Shown here: one piece after another, positions 14,727 to 26,900 of the stretch
Layout: the number at the start of each line of letters is the position of its first letter
How positions within the stretch are numbered: position 1 is the first letter of the stretch
The notes under the pieces: model-generated
What the model was told of the DNA's origin: nothing
Databases searched by the model: none
Seen by the model: the letters and a program-made list of their open reading frames with translations, nothing else
Made by a program: the position numbers and the translations under genes
Assembly: GCF_964340395.1 (NCBI RefSeq)
Contig: NC_135553.1
Span: 18,826,501-18,886,500, forward strand
Direction of reading: 5' to 3'
Source of the DNA: Glandiceps talaboti
Lineage: Eukaryota; Hemichordata; Enteropneusta; Spengelidae
Length of the DNA stretch: 60,000 bases

Positions 14727-14759
<33 letters not shown>

Positions 14760-14889
14760 TGTGTGTGTCTGTGTCTGTCTGTCTGTGTCTGTGTCTGTGT
14801 CTGTGTGGCTGTCTGTCTGTTTGTCTCTGTGTGGCTGTCTGTCTCTGTCTGTCTGTCTGTATGTCTCTCTCTGTGGCTGTCTGTTTATC

Positions 14890-14932
<43 letters not shown>

Positions 14933-17900
14933 GTGTCTGTGACGTGAGCTAAAAAAAGACTTCTCACAAGGACAAAATTAGGTAAAACAACAATTATACA
15001 ACTGATACAAAAAAAACCAACTGTGGTGCCAGTGATGTAGGTTCATGTGATGCTTTTTATCAGTTTGTTTACATATGTATATCTGTGGAAATTAACTTAT
15101 AATGCAACACTATTAACAGTTGTATTTGATTATTAACATGTAGCATTCCGTGTATGCATTGATAAGTTATCAACAATCCTGCTTACCATGAGCAAAGAAA
15201 ACACACTGGCGTTTTTTATCACAGGTTGCTTTTTGCTTAACACCCCAAATAAAATGTCATGCAATACAACTAAGTTTCAGAGGAGCTAACTCAAAGATCT
15301 TATCATTAAATTCCAAGACAATATTGTACATTTTTTTTTAGGATGACATGCAGAGACAAATGATACGACAACAGGAAGAACAGATGAGAATGTTACAACA
15401 GCAACAACATGCTGCACTGGAACAACAACTCAGAGAACAACAACTAAAACAACAAGAAGAACAACACAAACTTCAAGAAGAACTCTTGAAAAGACAAGTC
15501 AGTCTTCCTTTTTAGTAGTGTTTGGTTTTCATTTCAAAGTTTATGTCCAGTTTTAGGATAACTATGGTTGCCATTTTATACAAGTAGAAGTTACCCTAAC
15601 ATGCATGATTCAGTCGCAAACGACCTATAAATAACGGATGATCCACACAATGTCATACAAGCTCTATAAATGTTTAGGGGAGGGAGAGGGGATCTGCCAT
15701 CTGTTGTCAGTGTGATTGCTGAACTTCATTTTCACACTTCTATTAACCACATTTCAAAAACTTCATGCCAAGGTTCTGAGTGCTTGTGTGACTTTGTGCA
15801 ATCATCCTTAATGTAATTTATTTGATACACTGGTGGAAATTCAACTGTTGTGACAGAATCTGATTCATGAGTACTAACATTTTTAACCAATAGACACAGC
15901 ATAATTTGATATAAACCTGACACCTTTCAACTGTTAAACTGTCAATCTTGTTTACTCTGTGACATGAGTACTAAATAAAACACAACACACTATGAACAAG
16001 ACTGCCTGTTTTCAGTCGAAAGCGCTCAGATTACCAACAGCGCCCTCTATCATGAGTGAACAAGACTTGACAGTTTGCAGTCGAAAGATGTCAGCTTATC
16101 AAATTATGTTATGTGTATTGATTAAAATTTTAGTTCTCATAATGTAAATTGTTATTTAACCACCAGCATCAATTTGTACTGGATGTAAGGGTAAATATGA
16201 CTTTCATGGAGATCATTGATGTTGCATTTGAAAACCATACCACAGTTTTACATTCTCATGTACTATTTAGAATTATAATATACCTAGTGATAATGCTGTG
16301 CAATGATTCGCTAGAATCAGTCATGTGATAGGAAAATAGAATGACTTCCATCAACTTTTACATGGTCACGTGACCACCGCGCGTTCACAGCAGGTCAAAA
16401 TGGCAGCTTCTGACGATGTCGTCTGCTACCGCGGGTTCACAGCATGAGGTATATTATAAAACACATATTGCCTGGCCTATATTCGGGCTATAGCACCCGT
16501 TCATTACCCCCTCGTGACTATGAGTTACCAGAATCACATGCTATTTCCCTCGGCCTTTGGCCTCGGGAAATAGCATGTGATTCTGGTAACTCACAGTCCC
16601 TCGGGTGTAATAAACGGGTGCTATAGCCCTCATGGCCAGGCAATATGTGTTCACTATAATATAGGACATATTTGAAATAGGAAATAATAGTACTGGTGCT
16701 GAGAGGGATGTTTGGATGAAATCTTGAAGGGAAATTGTTGAAAAGGCATTACAATTTTGATAATTTGTTGCTGACAATTTTCTGTATATTTTTTTCAGAT
16801 ACAAAATGCAACACCACAGATGCCATTACTAGCTGATATGTCAATGAATATGACGGCATTATCTAGTCAGGTATGTATCGTATTTTATCTTTGAAGTAAA
16901 ATCTTAAACTTTTGCTGTGATGTAATCTTTGTTCAAGAAAACTAAAACCTATCGACATCTCAGTTAAAAATGAGCAAAAAATGAGGAGTCACTGTACAAA
17001 TTTTTTAAAATAGAGGTCAAAAGTATATCAAAATTAAGCCATTGTAGAATCCAATATGGCCGTAAAATCCAATATGGCCGCAGAATCCAATATGGCTGCT
17101 GAATATTGTGTTAACTTTATGGGAAAATCAAAGATTACTGATTTCGTTCAAAACAAGATGGTGGACTCCCTTATATGGATGTATTCTCATACAAAAGCAG
17201 TCATAAGGAATATTTATAAATGTTTTTATGCTTTGTTTCCTTTTGTCATGTAGATTCGTAGGCTGGAGTTGGAAAAAGAATATCTAGAAATGACACTGGA
17301 TAACTCCAAGAAAAGATTTCAGGAAGATCTCCATTCACTTGAAGCAACTCACAGGTACTGTATTGAAATAGAATTGAGATAGATTAAGTTAGTTTAGTAG
17401 AGCAATTTATGTTTAGGCTGCTGGCAATCTCCTCAGATGAAAACTAGTGCTGAGCATCCATAGCAACCACTGAGGATGGTCAAACTGAAAGTGTCAAACG
17501 CTTAGCAACACTATAGTTCTCAACGTCATCACACATAGCCATGGCGAAAGCTTGACGACATGTTTGGCAACTGTTGTTGCTTGGCATATTTGCATATCTT
17601 TTGAGATCTGCAACAAGATGTAAAACCCCTTATTAATGGGAAGAATGCCAGAGTCTGTGATAGTGTCTGAATTGGTCACTTTGTACCATTATAATACATT
17701 GAATGAATACTTGTCTGTTATACCCTTAATAAATGACAACATTGAAAGAGAAGGACATAATTAGTTTTGTTACTGCAGATCTAACTATGTCATGGAGTAA
17801 CAAAGGCTGTCTTGTGTCACAAGAATTTCCAGCGGAATAAGTGAAATATTTGAGAATTATTAGATTATTACTTGTGAAAATCAGTTTCTGAAATTTGAAG

Positions 17901-20900
17901 AAAAATTGTGCATGTCATTCAGAACCATAGAACTAATAATGCAAACAAAAAAGCCTAAAAATGAGGTGTGAGAATGAATGTTCATGGACTCTGAGTTCAT
18001 ATTTTAATAGTTATGAAAATTTCTTATTTGGGATTCACTTTCAAGAATTTTTTTTGAGTAGAAATTTTCATCACTAACTAAAAATGGGTTGTTTATTTTC
18101 AAATGCTACCATTTGATATGTTATATAGTATGTAAGCATATGTATGTAACATTACCCAATTTGTTCTGTTTCGTAAAAATGAATGTGGTTTTTTTTAACC
18201 ATGGGTTCATGTTAGTTAATTAAACATCAAATATGGCTATACTCACAGAGAGGTGTTACCACTAGACACATGACATCAACCCACTGTATCACACCACACC
18301 CCTGACAATACTGACAAGACAGCAATGAAAATTTCAGTTCATTCAGATTAATTTACTGATTCTGTGAGTTGTAATATTTTATGTTTAGATAGGAAAGGTT
18401 GTCAGATATAATGTAGGAAACTATGTTTATTTATCTTCATTTTATTTGACCCATCAGGAGACGGTTAAAGCTGTATGAAGAAGCCTCTGACAGTAGAGAA
18501 AAAAGACTAAAACAAGAGAATGAAGAATTAGTGAATGGTTATACCGCTAAGATGAAACTACTCGAACAACAGAAGTCAGATTTAATTACTTCGCATCATA
18601 GAAAGATGATGGAATTTGAAGATGACAAGACAAGAGAAATCAACAAACTGAAAGAATTGCAAAGGTAAGAGTAACTCTGTCTAGGCACAGGACCCTCAGT
18701 GGCAACCTTTAGTTGTTTGTAAGCAGTCTAGCCCAAGGGGTCTAGTAGCTAGACTAAACTGCTTCTGGTTTTAGTCTAGCTGGTAGACCCCTTGTCGGCT
18801 ATAGTGCTTACAAGCAACTAAAGGTTGCCACTGAGGGCACCGTGCCTAGACAGAGGTACTCATCTCTTTTCAGCTTTATTCAGCAACCCCCCAAAGTTCA
18901 GATCCAAGGTCTCACTACAGAACAACTTCAGGTTTAAGGTAGAAATAGTGAGATCAAAGAAAAATTCAAGACCTGAATGAAAAATTGAACATTTTTGAAA
19001 TGTAATATTCTCTCTCAAATTTTAATTCCCTATGTCGATAACAATAGACGTTGTAATAAAAATAGTATTTTTTCATCATTTATTTTGTTTCAGGTCAGCA
19101 CTAGAAGATCAAGTGAAGGATCACCAATTGGAATTACTGAGATTGAAGAGATCTCATGAAATACAGCTAGACACACTGAAAGGAACTCACACACATACAC
19201 GGTATTAAATTTAAACTCATCAAACTTTTGTGCTAATGTTTTAACAGTTTACTACTTATTCTGGTGACTGTGGTGGGATAAAATCAAAGATTGAGTTCAT
19301 TTAACTTGTATGAGTTCTTGGACCAGATATAGCATGCACTGTTTACAATGTAACAAAATAATGCTCACAGAAAACCTTGCAGAAAAAAAGTGTAACTACA
19401 ATATAACTACAAAATTGGAAAAATATACATATCATTTGAAACATTTAATGAGACTTTAAAGCGATTGTTCTTGTAAACAGGCCCTCCAAAAATTACTTTG
19501 AAAACAAGTAAAATATTAGCAGCATCAACACCAATGTCATGTTTGACTTTGTTTTTTTTAATCTATCTAACAAAACTTTGAATTGTTGAGGGTTCTAGTA
19601 TAGCTAAAATGATGTAGGCTTGGTTTCACTAATGGGACATTATGAGAGCTATACATATTTCAACTCTAGACTAACAATAACAGAGACACAACAAACACAG
19701 CAGGATCCTTTGCCAAATCACATTGAACACTGATAAGCATTGCTATTCTTTCGCAGTGCAGTAGAACCAGGCTTCTAATGAAAACATTACACATGGACTT
19801 GATGATTTTAATGGCTGCAATTGTTTATTTTCTAACTGATAATCAACATTGCAAGTTGACTACTTCTACATCCCAACTATGCACCACGGCACCTATGTAA
19901 TTGTCTCTTTTGCATTAGAACTTGTCTGAGGGTGTGTATTAAATGTCATGTTACATGAGTGGAACACTAAGCCTACATCATTTTAGCTGTAAAAGTGTTA
20001 TGATCATGACAACACAGAAGTGTCCTGGGTCATGCCATGCATGCAACCTTGTCCTTTTTTTTTCATTTGTAGACCATGTATGCTAGAATAGCAATGAACA
20101 TTACAATGATTGGCATATGCAAAGTATCAGCTTGTGAAATTTGCATATATATATATTTGTATGACTATATGTACGTCTGTATTACAGGGCTCTACAAACT
20201 GTGATAGACCAGGTGCAGGCCAATGCCCACGAGCTAGGCAGTCTACAACAGAGAGTTGAAAACCAACACTATGCTAATCTGGATGATAGGGAGATTGAAG
20301 CAAGACAGAAAGATGAACAACTTAAAAGTAAGTGTAAAACAACGTGAAGTCCAAGGTGATTTTACAGAACCATTCATTATGGGTTGTTGGTGGCCGAGCA
20401 GTTAGCTCGTATGCAACTTACCACTGCAGTCTGGGTTTGAATCTGCCCAGTGCCAACTCTGTTTGATTAAAAATTAATGCATTGCACTAATATAAAAGAG
20501 CATTTTTATCACTACATACTGGCTTTGTAAAACAATTTACTGTATCAATTTTGACCAATTAAGTTAGAAGGGGGATCTGAGGCATAACTAAAAGAATGAA
20601 TGTAGTTTTTATCCTACATAGAACTATTAATGAGGAATGATCTCACATCTAATCCTGTTTGGAATAGCATGGGCTGTGCTTGTTCTGGAGGTCTGTATTA
20701 AAATGCCAGAATTATATTGAATTTGATATTTCATGAAGTGAAACTTCAAATGTCAACATTCATGGAGCTACTGTTGTACACAGCTTTATGAGGTGACATT
20801 ACATATTAAATTGGTTCCATGACAACAACCAGTTCTGTGAATATTCAAACACAATGTAGAACTCTTGTTTGTGTTCGGAAGATAGAGAATTACTTGTTTT

Positions 20901-23900
20901 CCTCAAGAGTGAATTATTTGCTTCCTTTTCTTAAATATTTGTAGTATTACAACAACGTTTGGCTCGGCAACAAGAAGAGAATGACCAAGAAAGATCCAGA
21001 CTACAGGAACTAATAAGTCGTATGGAGAGTCATATGAGTGAACAAGCCAAACAGTTAGAACAGGTATGTATGGCAAGTCATATGAGTGAACAAGCCAAAC
21101 AGTTAGAACAGGTATGTATGGAAAGTCATGTAAGTGAATGAATCAAACAGTTAGAACAGGTATGTATGGAGAGTCATATGAGCGAACGAATCAAACAGTT
21201 AGAATAGGTATGTATGGCAAGTCATGTGAGTGAACTAGTCAAACAGAACAGGTATGTATGGAGAGTCATATGAGTGAACTGGTCAAACAGTTAGAACAGG
21301 TATGTATGGAAAGTCATGTAAGTGAATGAATCAAACAGTTAGAACAGGTATTACTGAAGTACAAATCATGATAGCTTGCAATGTAATAATGTATTTCATT
21401 TCATGTGAGTGGTGGACAGCTTGGAATCTGCACATTGCAGATTCAAACCTCTAAATGTATCTATCTGTAAACAAAGTTGACTCATTGGGAAGGATAGACC
21501 TGTAGCTGATCCTATCAGTCAATGAAATGTCAATAAAATTTGTGTATATTCTAATTGTGACACCTTTAGAGTGAGCACTACTGGGCTGATAATTATACAC
21601 TGTTATTTTACACCTGATGTGAACGTTCTAAGTGAATGGGTTGAGTAGCTGAACACTTGATTTTTCCATTATGTGTTGTAATTCTAATTCATCTACCAGT
21701 AACTACTGGTGGTTGAATTTCTGCAAATGATCTCACAATTACTCAGGAGATATACAGTATACAGATACATGTATTCTAATTCATCTAACCCGTCTAGTAA
21801 TTTCTCCAAATGTTCTCTTGGTTTCTTAGGAGAGATGGAAAGTTAAGCAAGAACAAGCCAAACTAGACAGTCTTCAAGTGGCTCTGGATGGAGAAAGAAG
21901 GATCCTGACAGAGAAATTAGTAACTGAACGGGCTGAGATAGAGAGAGCTAAGGTAGGGAGTCTATAATGGGACACACAGCGTACATTACAATGCCTATTG
22001 CCTCTATTCATCAACAGAAAGGAACTTCCTACAAATTGGGACATGGCATAGTATCTCTGTAGGCTATTAACAAAAAGGCAGCAAATATCAGTAACATAAC
22101 ACTATGGCAGACCGACCATATGTTGCAATATTTAATAAAACATATTTTTCATGCATTGAATCACATTTATATTCTTAAATTTCATGTTTTCATTAATTTA
22201 TACATTTGTATTTTTAAAATTGTTATTTGCATATTTAAATTAAATGTGTGTATTTGTAAATTTCATGTTACTATTCGTAAGTGTATTTTTATGTTCATCA
22301 AAAATGTATTGGTATTGCGCAAACATCCATTTGTATTGTATTATTTTCAATATTTTATATTGTTGAATCGTTTTTGTGTTCACAAACAATATTTACATTC
22401 ATCAACTTATTTTCGAATATTGCAACACATGGCTAGCCATGATATAATAAGTTGTAAATTTTCAATTTCTCAAAAGTGTGTTTTGCCTCTCGGTAAAAGT
22501 TAGAGTTTGTCATTTATTTACTCATAGGACAATCTGTTAAGTGAACAGAAGACAGTGATGGCACAATTGTATGAAGAGAGGAAGACACTGGCTACAGAGA
22601 GAGCCCAGTTATCAGCAACTCAGAAAGTGTTAATGGAAACCAAACAGAGAGAGTCTGCTAAAGCAATGCAGGTAAAATAGAATGGTGAAAATGTATCATG
22701 ATTAGGCCAAATAAGAAAAATAATGTGTTGCCGTTTACCTGACCAACCCTATTTTAAGCCCCAGACGCTAAACATTTTTTATATGCAAAAAGGTAAAATG
22801 GTAACAATTTACTTCTGTTTCTGTGTACGCCTTCATGCCTTTGCCTCATTTGTGGTCACTTTAAAAAAAAAAAAATTGTGTTCCAGAGAGAAACCAGGTC
22901 TTTTTAGTTTATAATAGTACAGTCTGCGTAATGTGTTTGTCTACTTATTATTATCTTCATGTGTAAACAAGGCTTATCGTAAACAGACTAAAAAGACTCT
23001 TGTCTGTATATTCTGTCTGTAGGAGGATGCTGAAAGAGAAGGACTGTTGAGATCACTGGCAGAGCAGAAAGCCGAGGCTGTTGGTAAAGCCACCATGTTG
23101 AGACAGGAAGCTGAAAGACTCACAGAACAAAAGAGAACACTACAACACTATAAAGAAGAATTAGAAACTGAGAAGTTGAAACTACAAGATGTCGCTGAAC
23201 AGATCAGGAAACGGTCAGAAGAGGTTGCTGATAGTGTCCATGTGAGTTTGCTATCATGATTTTAGATATTTTGTAAGACAAAATAAAGGAATAAATAATA
23301 TGTTATGAATGTTCATGGACTCTTGGTTCATACTTAGTATTGAAAATATTTCTACTCACAGAATTAAAAAATTTCTTGGAAGCAAATTCCAAATATGTTA
23401 GTTATTTGCAATTCAAAATTCTAAGCATAATCAGTCTAAAATCAGGAAAATCAACATTGTTTAGTTATGTGTAATTTTATAAAATTAAAAGAGATTCATC
23501 AGAATTCTAATTCAAAATGGCTGCCAATCTCAATATTACACATCAATGTACTCTGTAAGGTATACCATGTTGGGGCGCCCTCATGCATTGGCCAACCCCT
23601 TTCATCAGGTCAAGACTTTTGAGGGCACAGTGACATGACATGTCTTGCAGTCTAATGTCACGGTAGTGTTATGTAAAAATTCAAGGAATTTCATATTTGA
23701 TGGAAGGTAAAAATGTTTGTTTGTTTGTTTGTTCAGGAGGCAGCAAGGATCAAGGAAGAAGGAGAGGCAGCCATGAAAACTGTACGTCAAATACAGGGTG
23801 AACATGACCTCAGATTGACCTCTGTACAAACTCAAATTCAACTACTTAGGACAACAGAAAAACAGATTGCTCAGGTATGTATACAGTAACATAGCATTGA

Positions 23901-26900
23901 TTCTGGTGTGTCAGAGTGAAATATGAGTGACTCAAGGGACCTTATCACTAAATTTGAAGGGTAAAACTCCATGAGATATACCTGTTTAACAGTGGGAAAA
24001 TGATCAGATTCTGATGCCTTGAAGCTAAAGCAGGTCTAAAAATATGATTATTTACGGTCAAAAGATTTCAACTTAGCCAGAAAATCTCTGGTCAGTTAGG
24101 TTCCCCTGGTATTGCTAGTTGAAAGCCTGATCTGAACAGTCAGATACTAGTACCCTAACCAGCACTAGCAGGATACGAATTGGGACATTTTTTTCATCAA
24201 ATAACCAAAGATAATTCATTAGAAATTGGTCAGTATTTATAAAAAAAGACAGTGGTCAGTATCATCCGTAGGTGGTGTAGTAGCAAGTTTACAATTTGAG
24301 TGAAAGCTTGGTTTTGAATCTGTCACCATTTTGAAACTGTTACAGTTGTAACTGGAGTATCATTTTTCGATTAGACAGCCACGATATATGCAATTGATTA
24401 TAAATACCAATAATCAGACATTGTACATATTAATCAGTGGTTATTATTATCCTAGACTCTCTTGCCAGTCCTCGGGAGCATAGCTATTAGCTGTTTTGTA
24501 TGTACCACTATCTACCGCATAATTGTACCAGAATATCCATGTACTATGGGCCCTCATCGACTACATAGGGCTACTCATTTGTTGAAGTGTCGCGATGCCC
24601 TGAGCGCATCGCAGTAGCACGTCAACAAATGATTAGCCCTATGTCGTCCCATGAGGGACCACAGTGTAATTATGCAGTAGATATCAGTACATACAAAACA
24701 GCCCTTTAAGCAATGCGATGCGCCGAGGACTGTGAGAGAGTCTAATATTATCCATAAGCAATAATAGGTTGAAATGGTGATCAAGCTCAGTGCTAAAAAC
24801 TTTGAACTGTCTGTTCATTATAAGCTTTGTAAATTAACAACTAATTTGATATTTTACCAATACTGTTTCCATTCATAACCTTACAGGACCGTTTACAGCT
24901 GGCCAAGGAACAGAAAGCACTAGAAGACATTCGTAAAACTATTACCTGTACAAAATGTGGTGGTCCAACCAATGTTTGTAAGTAGCTGTCTTGTTGATTA
25001 TGATGGTAGTGTGGAAGACACTTTTTGAGATTTAAAGAGTAATTTGATCATTTACTTGGTAGTTGTTGTAAACTCGTTATGATGATAGTGTAAGACAGTA
25101 TTTCAGTGCGAAATCATTACTGTAACATATTAAAGTAATTTGTAGACTGCAAGATACATCATGTCAATTCATCCTCAGTGGCCTGTGCTGAAAGGGTTGA
25201 CCAATGTGTGAGGACACCCTGTCTTGATTAGACTGTAAGATCACCATTCACTCTGCCCTCAGCGGCCTGCTATGAAAGGGGTTGACAATGTGTGAGGGCA
25301 CCCAGATCTTACAGACTAAGTAATTTGATGTAATCTGTCTAATAGGTGTTGTTTATTCCAAGGGTACAAAATATCTATATGTACTGTACTGTACACAAAG
25401 AGAACAGCAAATATAAAGTCTGATTTCATAATCTAACCTTGTAATAAACAGATGGAGTTTACAGAACCAGTTCATATTAGGATTAAAATTTAGTAATGAA
25501 AAACAGTTATCTGGCAGAGTTTAAGAAAAAGCTTATCATTCCAATTACCCGACCCCACCTAGTTTTTCACTGCCGACCCTAAACTTTTTTAATGTATTCG
25601 TGAAAAAATAAAATAAAATCGCAAAAATTGTGCAGTTTCACGAGAAAAAGTTGACAATAAGACAATATAAAACTGTTCTTCCAATCTGCAATTGCTGTAC
25701 ATCTGATGGAAAGAAACTAAATAACACAGAGACCATATGGAAAACAACAGAAAACACAACAACCTGAAACCCATCTATTCTAGAATTGAGCATAATCGGA
25801 ACTACACAATTTTTGTTTAGGCCTGATCAAAACAATGATGCTATATATGCCTCCAGTGGTAAGAACCAGGATTAAAACCCTGGGAAGATTTTCAGTTTAC
25901 ATTTCTTTCTACATATGTGAGAGTTGTTTTGAATGAAGGGGGCCATTACATGTAAGAGAGACAATATTTTCAAATGGCAAAATAGAAAATTATTTATGTT
26001 TCCATGTACAGATGCACTAGCCAATCCAGCAGTACTAAGCCAATCACAGATACTGCAGCCAGTGTCTACCCCGCCGACGCAGCAAACAGCAACTCTGTTG
26101 TCAACAACACCTGTGAAGGACTCCCAGGATGCAATACAGGAACTAATAGCACAGGCTGAACTTGACAGAACTCTAAGAATGTGGAAAATGTCAGCTGAAA
26201 AGGTGAGGACAACAGTTACTATTTTAGATAAAGTGAAATTGAACTTTGATATTCAGTATTGAGCCACTTTATCAACACTAGTGTCAGTGGAATGCTTGTG
26301 AACATAATATAAATTATCTAGGGCTTTTCTGAGGTCTGTATATAGAGTTCTTGGTCCCACATTGTAATTCTGACACTCTGCCCTCACTGGTCTGCTCTAT
26401 CTGAAAGGGTTGACCGATGTGTTGTGACTGTTGTGACTTTGTGGCATAAAAGTGAATACAATTCAGGTAAAATGTCCCATTTTATCATAATACATGTATG
26501 GGAAATTGCAATGAAAAGCCTAGAGATGAAAACTTCAAGATACAAATTCGTGTTTAATCAAAGCAAGAAAAGTCAAATAATAAATCTACCAAATTGTATT
26601 AATTTGATATGAATGAAAATAGGTACTTGGATCCTAAATAATTTAATTTTTTTTTTTTAAATTTGATGTATCTATTTGGCAATAAAATATTGTACAAATA
26701 TACATAATTGTATAAAAGTATTGTCAAAGATAACACAAGGATGCAATAAAGTATTATCATTTTGGAGTGAAAGAAAACATTTTTCGAAACATTAGAATAC
26801 ACTACTCAAATTCATATTATATCCGTAGGATAACTTGAACAGTTCTATGATCGTTTATATGCTAATTTCGATATTTAAAGTAGGGGTCATGAGATCTGAC

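Noticed and set aside
14623-14967. Overlapping long ORFs on both strands after exon 12
   Set aside because: Caused by GT and TCTG simple repeats; only the part up to 14728 is an exon.
22120-22503. 127-codon plus-strand ORF rich in Ile, Phe, Cys and Lys
   Set aside because: Lies in an AT-rich repeat with inverted ends; composition follows the repeat, with no domain or splice support.
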